A stretch of DNA of 64,000 bases from Vesta saturnalis. Taxonomy: Eukaryota > Arthropoda > Insecta > Coleoptera > Lampyridae. The DNA is taken from assembly GCA_036346205.1 (NCBI GenBank), contig JARFJB010000094.1:62001-126000 (forward strand). Reading direction: 5' to 3'. Shown piece after piece: positions 55,331 to 64,000 of the stretch. The position numbers and the translations under genes were made by a program. How positions within the stretch are numbered: the first letter of the stretch is position 1; each line of letters starts with the position of its first letter. The notes beneath the pieces are model-generated. The model was given only the letters and a program-made list of their open reading frames with translations. It searched no databases and was not told the DNA's origin.

Positions 55331-56765
55331 TTAATAAATAAGCGTATCAGGTATTTCACATTGGCCGACCGTTACCCTGTGCATGGCCATTTCCGATATG
55401 CCATGAAAATGTACAAAAGCACCCCCTAATACGAAGATATGAAAAATTTGATGCGAATGTAACCAAATATCAAATTTTCCGGGAAAAAATCGTTCGGGTA
55501 CTCTTAATGCGTATAACATAGCCCCGACAATATATAATAAACCCATTAAAACAAGCCATCCTAGGCTCGTTTGACTCATTTTATTTAACCATCCTTCCAT
55601 GATTCCATAATGAATTGCTGGTACAATTCCACTTAATCCAAACGTCATAAAAACTCCTGCACGAAATGGTCTCCAAGCTGATTCAGAAAATTTATCCCAT
55701 AAACTGACCATTATACTTGTAATTCCTAATGCACAGACTCCTGATAAGTAAACAACCTTTGGTTTAAAATGGCAGTAGAATCCATAATAAAGCCAAGGCA
55801 CAAATGATCCCATTATTAATAGTGCTATTCCACAATAGTCCAGTTTGGAAAATAGTTTTCCTATGAATTGCGAATGGCAGTTCAGGGTATGAAACATGAA
55901 GGAAAACCCAAGACATATGATGGCACCCGCAAAGAATGCTCCAAATACAACTTTCTCCTGTAGCTGTATTTCAACAGTCGGACGCATTAGGAAATATGCA
56001 GCGATACCTGCAGCAATTACCAATTTTTTAAATGCGAGCATGTCTACAATGGAATGTTGCATTTCCTTTACTTTAGGAGAAAATGAATGCAACATTAAGC
56101 GCAGGCTAAGCAAAAGCGTACACAAACACATAGATGATAATTAAAACTTACCTATAAATGCGACACATCCCAATAAATGTGTCCATATATTTGCAGTTTC
56201 TGTATGAAGTCTAAAAATACTACGAAAACAAGCTCGAAAACTAGGAAGAGGTGGTCGATGACCATGTGTTAAAAAATCGTTATCTTGTAACCAGTCTGGT
56301 AATTTATTAAAATGACAAACATTCCAACTAACTTGTATTAACCGTCTAACTACATGTTCGGCTTGGCCAGCCGCATTTTGTGCTAAAGTCGCAATATCTA
56401 ATTCATCACCTAGAAATAGTAATCTAGCAAATGAATTACTACACAAAAATCATACCTAAAACTGCTGCTTTTAGTACATCGCTCATTTCCGTTTCTAACA
56501 CATTTTCATCTTCAGGAGTTGAAGGTAACGGACATCCTATACAATCCTCCTCAACCTACATTTACTCAATTAGTGAGTTTGAAAGCAATAAACAAAAACA
56601 TACCAAGGAGTTTACATCATCATCTAACAGATCTTTAATTTCGGAAGTAATAGATTCATTATCGGGATCCCAAACGCGTCTACGGCGTAGCATCGCATTA
56701 CTTGCTCCTGCTGTAGGGTCATCAAATGAATCTGCAGAATTTTCTGCGTCGCTGTAGTGCGACAT
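55331..56765 (-). CDS. AdipoR: Adiponectin receptor (PAQR family), complete
   Basis: Four coding exons on the minus strand: 56604-56765, 56456-56555, 56152-56409 and 55331-56007, all with GT/AG borders and compatible phases, giving 398 aa. The N terminus is acidic and cytosolic (MSHYSDAENSADSFDD). Then comes WNVCHFNKLPDWLQDNDFLT-type entry sequence, HTETANIWTHLLGC and seven membrane segments with the zinc ligands in FSFMFHT, SKLDYCGI and WLHSHQIFH. Length and order match ADIPOR1 (375 aa) and fly AdipoR. The family acts in lipid and ceramide signalling, and in flies AdipoR affects insulin release. Start chosen as the first Met after an in-frame leader. Related partial copy at 41695-42374. Confidence 0.93.
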
Positions 56766-58661
56766 TCTCTAAAATTACAAAAGAGGAATTGGTAACTGAA
56801 AACAAAAAATTTTGTTTGGAAAATGGGGAATATACTCACAATTTATTTAAAACCACAATTGCGTATTAATAACCATTTATTTATCACCTAGTTAGTATTT
56901 TAAAACGATAAAAAATATTTTGACAAGTAATTTTGTTAAAACCTAAACAGCTGTAAACGTCTATTTAACATGCAGAGCTGACATCCAAAAAATGAAAAAT
57001 CCCCAGAAAGAAATTGTAATAAAGCTGGCAACGCCGCATTAGTGACTACAGCAAGAGGTTCACAGCTTTTCGTACATACGTGCCAGTGCTGCCACTTGCC
57101 GGGAAATTTCACGATTACCGGTAAATAACTTGTCAGTTGGGAAATATGCTGGAATTTGATATAACTGGGAAAATTTTCAGGAAATATAACATTTAACGAA
57201 ATTTTCTCATGCAAATGTATATTCAAATCAATGCGATTGTAACAAAACTATGTGAAATTTAATGTTCTACAGCGGATATGCAATGCAACTTTATTTACAC
57301 GAGGTGTCCATTTGTATACATACGTGTACGTGTAATTTGGACTATCTATGTTTCAGGGGCTCGAATATACTCCGTAGCATTATTTCCTTTCTAACCATTT
57401 CAAAGAAACGAGCCTAAATACCAGATAGAGAAACGATACTCTGTGATTCTTTAAAGACGATCCTCACATGCGTACTTTTAACCCTGTTTCCAGAACTGTC
57501 AGGCCACTGCAAGCGTGCTTTAATGCGCATGTTCGCTCTTGATGAAAGCAATATTTCGTTTCTTTGTCATTCAAGCTGGCACAAAATAAAAGGCTAATGG
57601 CTTATCTACTGAGTATACATGATCTAAGGGTGCGGCACAAAATTGCGGTCACTACAGCAGCCTATGAGCTCTATGTGGTCTGTTTGCCGTCGATGCTGAT
57701 ATATGGTGTAATAATTTCTGTGTTTTTAGAGTTCCTATAGGAATTCTATGTATTTTACTAAAAACAATAAACTGTATACTACGTACCTGGAGTGGATGTC
57801 TAAATTCATGCCAGGCACAGTTGGAAAATAGGCAACCCGTAGTATGACGTATAATTATCTCTTTCTATCTTATTTAGATATATGGGTTGTACTCCGTTTC
57901 TCTACTATTTTAAAGAATTATTTTGATGTTATTGGCACATTTAATATATAGAATGGTATAAAATGGTGATTAAAAATTTGATGTTTATTTCTTTTAAATA
58001 AATTTTCCTTCATAAATGAGAAAAAAATATGTAAAAAAATTGTGAAACGTAAAATTTTACTTGAAAGATGGGTTTATTCGAAAAAACTCGAAAGGACAAT
58101 ATTTCACGATAGTTCGCTCATATATTGTTTTTACTGATTACAATGTAAATATCCAATTAATTTTTCTGATATCTTAAATGATTGCTTTTATAGTTTAAGA
58201 AACTGTAATATGCCTGTATACAATTTGTGAAAACATATTTACATTAGTTAATCTCAGCCAAGATAACATATTACAATCAAAAATATAATAATGTGATGTA
58301 AACAGGCTCGCATTACGATTTAATTATTTACAGATTCATTGAAGAGTTTATTGCACATAATCACGCGTCTCGCAACATACCAATGAAATGGTATTTTTGT
58401 ATGATCTTGTTCTTTTTTGCATCCATGCGCAACACAATAAATAACCATATTGTTCGTTTTACACAACACAAGTTCAGCACAAGAAAAATCGCTAACCAAT
58501 AATAGTTTATAATAATTTATTCAAGCAGCGGGAAATTAACCAAAGTTATTACATCGAGATTGACAAAGACAGGTTACCGTCCTCCAAAGCTATCTTTGTC
58601 GTTTGACCCTGACAGAAACTGGTTGTTGAAATACGGTTCATTAACTAAAATAACATTTTTC
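56766..58661. other. AdipoR upstream region and AT-rich DNA
   Basis: Should contain the AdipoR promoter and 5' UTR; a splice-like TTTTAGAG lies just before the start codon. No other gene recognised. Confidence 0.35.
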
Positions 58662-58854
58662 ATTTTCACGAGTCAGAGCAGTTTCGTCACACGAACAAAA
58701 TATCAGAAAATATGTGTTATGTCAAATACAACACCGGACAGAATTGCCAACCTAAATAAGTTCTATCTGCATCCTCTAGTGCACAATAGGCGGGTTCTAA
58801 AGGTGGTAATTAAACAAAGTTAGTTATGACGCAAGTGCTCTGACTCGTGAAAAT
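58662..58854. repeat. 193-bp unit with perfect 19-bp inverted ends
   Basis: ATTTTCACGAGTCAGAGCA at 58662-58680 and its exact complement at 58836-58854. The size suits a tiny non-autonomous element; no clear target duplication. The small frame at 58560-58823 crosses it and has no recognised features. Confidence 0.55.
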
Positions 58855-59299
58855 CGGTATAGGTACTTACTTTACTTGCTTAAAAATGTCTTGTATATAG
58901 TCTGCAGTTGTTAATTGTTCAGTTGTTTGTTATGTTATTTGAACCAGTCGGCAAGTGAATAAGTAGGTACAATATTAGGGAATTATAAAGAAGTGGTTAA
59001 TCAAAACCAATAAAGCAACAATTGAAAATTGTGAAGCTGGACCATCCTCTACTGAAAATAAGCGTGTTAAAGGAAACGAAGTAAGTAGTGCTTTACACCA
59101 ACAAAGCAATTAAGTACTGCAAGTAAATTACAAAATACTAGTCACTTTTTAGTTTTTCATTGTTCATTTTATGATGAAACCAGTGATGTGCTGATGTTAG
59201 CACATGATGACAATGTAAATATTTCTCTGAAGAAGATGTTACAATTACACAGAAACAGAAACAAAGAAAACTTAATGAACAGTCCGGCTCAAACATTTG

Positions 59300-59935
59300 T
59301 AGGTAAATAGAATGGACTATCCCTGAATTTCAAAATTGGTTGATTAAATCAAAAACTAACGAAGAGAAAGCGTTCTGTAAAGTGTGTCAAATGGATTTAA
59401 ATTGACATAAAAATGCCATATCTAAACACAGTAAATCTTTAGGTCATCAAAACAATTTAAAAAAACTGACGCCAGCTTTAAATTAACAGTTTGTAACGCC
59501 TAAAGAAATAGACACAGGTTTTCCGCGCTAAAATACTTTTATCCAGTGTAACAGCTACAAATAATTTGCCCATTACTGTGATGGGTTGTTTATCTTCGTT
59601 ATGTGGCAAATGGTTTCCGGATTCGAAAATAACCCAAAACATATCAGTAAAAAGACAAAGCCCACTAATATTTTAAAAAATCGTATTGGCAGAACGTTTG
59701 AAAATGATTTAAATTTGTACTTGAAACAATCAGGTTCATCTTTTTTCACTAATATTAGGCGAAACTACCGATATTAGTGTTAAAAAACAATGCGCAATGA
59801 CTGTTATCTACTACGTTAACCAAAAAAATAAAACTGTAACAAGTAACTAGTGGTACTGTCAAAGTACTGCACAATACAATAAAAAATTATATTCAAACGA
59901 AAAATATTCCTTTTAAAATTTTCAAGTGACACTAC
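59300..59935 (+). pseudogene. BED-finger hAT-like transposase relic
   Basis: PEFQNWLIKSKTNEEKAFCK followed by VCQMDL and HKNAISKHSKSLGHQNN form a C2-H2 BED/TTF-type finger (C-x2-C ... H-x5-H). After stops come TKPTNILKNRIGRTFENDLN, LYLKQSGSSFF, then GETTDISVKKQCAM in another frame (catalytic-type Asp) and the SSDTT region. This order is known from ZBED/hAT-like insect elements. It ends abruptly at a GC-rich block. Confidence 0.65.
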
Positions 59936-59939
59936 AGTA

Positions 59940-60306
59940 GAAAGAGCCCCGCACCGCCGCCATTTTGTGTTTTGTAACGTCATAACCCCGCCCCGGAGTG
60001 GGGTGGAGCCGGCTTCTTCCTTGTGGGGCGTTTTTCAACCCCTGGGCGGGGTTTAGCCCCTAATTTGGCAATATTAAGAGCCTTTATGGAGGTCTAGCCT
60101 CTTGGTTAAGTGTGTTGGTTGCCCATAGGATGTGGTCTAGCGGCCATTTTGTCTACTTTAAGGTGGGATGTTACTTATGGCTTCATTAAGGCGTGGCCAC
60201 ACCCACTCCCTTCTGATTAGTCCTTAGCCCCATTACTCAGCAGATGTGCTCTGATTGGAGGATTAATTCTTTGCATTCTAATTGATTATTGCTGAAAATG
60301 CGAATC
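59940..60306. other. GC-rich block of foreign-looking composition
   Basis: GCCCCGCACCGCCGCCATTT and CCCGCCCCGGAGTGGGGTGG stand out against the AT-rich surroundings. No gene recognised. It leads directly into the tandem array. Confidence 0.5.
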
Positions 60307-60955
60307 TAATAAGAGGGCCTAATGCTAACTTATAAGACAGGTGTAGCGCTTCGCCACCTGTTCCCGTGCGCTCGCGCCCTTGGCGTGATCGGAACTTGTT
60401 CGGGGCCTTCGTACATTGTGGAGACCCCATTGGCGGAACATTTTAATCTAATAAGGGGCCTAATGTTAACTTGTAAGACAGGTGTAGGACTTCGCAACTT
60501 GCTCTCGAGGCTTCGCCCCCCCCCCTTGTCGTGCTCAGAACTTGTTCGGGGTCTTCGTGCATCGTCAAGACACCATTACCGGGAAATTTGAATTTGCATT
60601 ATAATAAGGGGCCTAACGCTAACTTGTAAGGCAGGCGTAGGGCCGCGCAACTTGCTCTCGGGGCTTTACCCTCTTGGTCGAGGCCACATTGGCGGAAAAT
60701 TTGAATTTGTATTTAAGTGTCTGCAGGTTATGGGTGGAAATATGAATTTGTATTGTAATAAGGTCCCTAATGCTAACTTGTAAACCAGATGTAGGTCTTA
60801 GCAACTTACTCTCAGACCTTCGCCCCCTTGACCAAAAATTTGAATTTTTTTGTGGACATGTAATGGTTATGGAGGGAAATTTTAAGTAAGGAGTCTAACA
60901 CTAAGTTTTAAGGTCCGCCGTATGCATTAGGGTCTCAAACCACTGTTACGTACTA
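60307..60955. repeat. GC-rich tandem array, unit 127-154 bp, five copies
   Basis: Units start TAATAAGGGGCCTAATGCTA at 60307, 60449, 60602, 60756 and (decayed) 60883. Shared blocks include AACTTGTAAGACAGGTGTAG, CTTCGCAACTTGCTCTCG and GAACTTGTTCGGGG. Divergence grows toward the right end. Confidence 0.8.
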
Positions 60956-63791
60956 TATATTTTGGTGTTATTATGAGCCACAATGTATCGCAATCGTTTT
61001 GTTTTAATTATGAGTCATAATTAAATATCTCTACCGTTCAAGCCAATCACGACCAAATTAATCTCATGCACATCGAAGCAAGAATTTTATTACACCACTA
61101 CACAACAAAATAACATTATAATACCGTTTACTACTTGAAAGCCCCTAAAGAAATTAATGAAACGTCTTTAATCTTCAACTGCTCATTGAATTGGTATATG
61201 CGCTGGTCGTCGGCATTGAAAAATTTGTAGAAACGCTCAGGTAGTATGCATTTAAACTCGGCTAGCTCCACAGTATCCCTTGCACCATTCTTTGCTCATA
61301 CGACTCCAAGAGCGGGTGTTTTGTGTTCAACATTAATCTCCAGGTCCTTAATATTTTTAAAAAGTTTGAAACAAGTTTTAGCGTTTAGGTTAGCTAAATT
61401 CATATCTATAATTATAACAAAATATTAAAAACCTGCACGAGCGAATAAAATAAATAAAGTAAAAGCTAAGGCAAAAAATAACCCATCAGTGTTGTATTGA
61501 AGAAGAAACGGAAAGTTGACACACGAGCGATAAAATTGCAACTGAAGCTAAAGAATACCTCATTCGTTTTTCATACACACACAATCTAATTATTCCGAGG
61601 TCTTTTACGTAACATGAAAAAACAAGTAGCGTAAACAATGTTTCCCTAATTAGCTAACGTTCTAAAAATAAATATACAATTTATGGATAACATATTGTAA
61701 AGTCGGCCAAGTTAGCATTCAAAACACAATTTTGATAAAACAATATCAGACTTTCATTATCCAACTACGGTTCTAAAGCCTGCGTAAAATCGGTAATTAA
61801 TTAAAGGTGTAAAATTCGACATTATCTTCAAGTTTTGTTAAAGTAGCGGCAAATCTTCACTAGGTTATTAAAACTGTTAATTAGTTAGTTAGTAAAAAAA
61901 AATAATTATAGTTAACAATACATTGTAAAAGACATTCAATTAGGCATTCGTTCACTATTTTGTAAAAACAATAACTTATACTATTCAATTACTTCTATAC
62001 CGTCTGGGGTAAAAACCCCTTATGTAAAAACGTGTAAGTTGTCTTCACACTCAATATCGATAGAGCAAAAACAAAATTTCGCGCTGTAATTAAAAATCTG
62101 ATAAGTAACTAGTTACGTAATGGTTAATAATTTTTTGATTGTATTGTAGAAAACAAAAAGCCATTTTTATATTAAAAGTTAAGAATGGTAAAAGTAAATT
62201 ATACGGTGCCCACAGATTCTTGGGTATTTAAGAGAGGTTAGATAAAGGCGTGTAAGTCATCATTCATTCGCCATTTTGATAAAGCAATATCAAACTTTCA
62301 CAACGTAACTAAAAAACCTGCTAATTAACTAGATACGGTTAATAATTTTTATATTTATATTGTAGAGAACAAAAAGCCAAGTTTATATTAAAAGATAAGG
62401 ATGATGAAAGCAGACACATTTACTGGGCTGGTTCAGCGGTCAATGAGGCACAGTTTACAAAATTAAGACACGCTTCATAAAGTGTTGAATAAGATCACAT
62501 CTTGTAAAAACTCTGTAGTTTGCTTAAGATTTTTTGAATGCCTGAAGACGAATACTGTCAAGGAAACGCGCCAAAAGGTGTAAATGTTAATACGCAGTTT
62601 CACCTGTTTGAGATTTAAGGTTATTAAAACGAAAAAAACGTCAATGAGGTCTGATCCAACTGTCAACGTCTATATCTTATAACAGTAATATTCTCTAGCT
62701 ATAAACATATACTAAAAGTTAAAGTGATGATTGCTGTAATCAGACAACGGGAACCTGAGACTGAATTTGGCAACAGTTTTCTGATAGAATTTTACGTATA
62801 GGAATAAGTTTTAACTAACCTATATCAAATACATTCAATGTATTTGCTTATATTAATAATTTAAACACCAATTCTAAAAGCTAAATTTTAAATTACAGTC
62901 ACCACCAAATTGAAACAAGTTTAAACAATATTATAAATAAGCACATAACACTGCGTACGAGTAAAGGAGAATAAACATTTTCTGCTAGTATAACAAATGG
63001 CGGACAGGACCTCACTTTTAACAATGAAGTTGGCAATCTAGGTGTCTGTTAGACATCTGTGTAATAAACATATACCTACCGTATTAATATAATTAAATAA
63101 CGCTAAATTAAAAAAATTAAGTGTTAATTCAAAATAAACGTAATTACAATTTTTCAAGTTTTTGTGCGCCTACATAATAGGCAATTCGTCATTCACGAAA
63201 GTTTTTGTCATTTATGGTAAGTATGAATTTTAATATCTTCATTTACGCCACTGGACGAAGCACAAGGATGCGGAACAATAGTTCGGTCAAATAATAATGA
63301 TCGCACCGTATATTACACGTGAACAAATGATTTTGTCTGTACAGTAAACTGTCACATACCCACAAAATTTAAAATAATAAAATCCCGCCATAAAAGTCTT
63401 CCAATGGCAATGCACTAGTACAATCAGCTGACACAACTGAGTGTCAAACTAGGCAATCACATTTTTTCCTAATGGATTTCGCTTCAAATGTTGCATTTAC
63501 TGTGCTTCCAACTTCACGTCAATTATAAATGTCAGTTTCCAAGAAATTATATATAATAGTACAAGTATAATATATTTGATATCCTAAATACACTTGAAAA
63601 GTTTCTGAAAATCATTTTAGTATTAAAATAATTTTTAACAGCCATAAGAATAAGACTAATAGTTGAGAACCACAGCCGTTTCCAACTTAGTAATTTAGTC
63701 TAAAAACTAGGATCAAAAAGTAGCATATGGTTAGTTCAAATTATTTAATTTTATTGGTTGTCTTATTTCTTATTTATTTTATAAAATAAAC
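60956..63791. other. AT-rich intergenic DNA with weak internal repeats
   Basis: No gene recognised. Loose direct repeats occur: ACAAAAAGCCATTTTTATAT near 62155 and ACAAAAAGCCAAGTTTATAT near 62369, and TTTTGATAAAACAATATCAG near 61732 with TTTTGATAAAGCAATATCAA near 62274. The last part should hold the promoter of the zinc-finger gene at 63792. Confidence 0.4.
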
Positions 63792-64000
63792 ATGTTTGAA
63801 ATGTCTGGACGAAATGATGAAACAATTATTAAACTTGAACCTGAAGTAGAAGCACAACTCCATTTATCTTTTATTCAGAAACATGTTATGTTGAATAACG
63901 ATCTAATCAAAGAAGAAATAGGTTACGATTGCAGTAAAATTACGAACAAATATGAAACCACTGAAAATAGAAAAAAAAGTCTGATTTATTAAATGATATT
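63792..64000 (+). CDS. Third poly-C2H2 zinc-finger paralogue, N terminus only
   Basis: ATG at 63792 opens a leader closely like the other two genes: IIKLEPEVEAQLH, QKHVMLNNDLIKEEIGY. As written the frame ends at TAA 63990-63992, just after an A8 run (63971-63978). A one-base change in that run would continue as KKSDLLNDI to the window edge, matching the paralogues' KKEEDKPYLVNYI position. So this is either a gene with a homopolymer error, a splice site not seen here, or a pseudogene; the fingers lie beyond the window. Confidence 0.6.

Noticed and set aside
55331..56131. AdipoR read as a single 266-aa gene starting at 56131
   Set aside because: The first 40 or so residues are intron 3 read-through; splicing at 56007/56152 gives the family sequence FIGIAAYFL.
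58560..58823. 87-codon frame as a gene
   Set aside because: No recognised features, crosses a small inverted-repeat unit, and no splice or promoter context.

Overview
This window is insect nuclear DNA, AT-rich, with spliced genes, long (TA)n tracts and a heavy load of decayed class I and class II transposons. The mix of DUF4817-type mariner-like elements, several piggyBac families, Penelope, Ty3/gypsy, LINE and Mutator-like relics, together with clustered C2H2 fingers of the CDQCDYSTKVK kind, fits a beetle or similar insect. I cannot name the species from sequence alone. || Layout: 1-1526 (-) is the 5' part of a poly-C2H2 zinc-finger gene whose 3' end lies off the left edge. 5393-6775 (-) is a complete paralogue with 13 fingers, and 63792-64000 (+) is the start of a third paralogue. 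Between and after the first two lie mariner-like relics, a 150-bp-armed inverted repeat with a hammerhead-like core, a Penelope fragment (6944-7763) and a Ty3/gypsy element (7948-9783 plus 12247-13200) split by a 2.46-kb LTR-type insertion with a TCGT target duplication. || The main host locus is TTC4 (Dpit47-like HSP90 co-chaperone), which I assembled from six exons: 16093-16230, 16274-16391, 16440-16611, 16659-17096, 41348-41512 and 41559-41631. Introns 1, 2, 3 and 5 are only 43-48 bp, but intron 4 is 24,251 bp. It is filled by piggyBac 1 (17277-20026), a mariner-like element (20298-23527) with a second one nested in it (20785-22107), a duplicated non-coding segment, piggyBac 2 inside a larger inverted-repeat element (27637-30845), tandem repeats, a Mutator-like relic, a LINE, and piggyBac 3 (about 37487-40930) split by a 1,564-bp solo LTR. 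Converging on TTC4 with only 35-63 bp between stops is one AdipoR (PAQR) exon on the minus strand (41695-42374). A complete five-exon-equivalent AdipoR paralogue (four coding exons, 398 aa) lies at 55331-56765 (-). || Between the two AdipoR loci sit another mariner-like element, piggyBac 4 inside 230-bp inverted arms (43560-46762), a second LINE relic carrying another hammerhead-like motif, more mariner pieces and a 246-bp tandem repeat interrupted by a tRNA-derived SINE. The right 7 kb holds a BED-finger/hAT relic, a GC-rich tandem array (60307-60955) and largely featureless AT-rich DNA. || The working genes do not form a pathway; they are host genes embedded in repeats. I see no CRISPR array, operon or other prokaryotic system. 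The most interesting signals are structural: nested insertions with exact target duplications, the family-specific palindromic boxes at piggyBac ends, the hammerhead-like motifs, and the TTC4/AdipoR arrangement.
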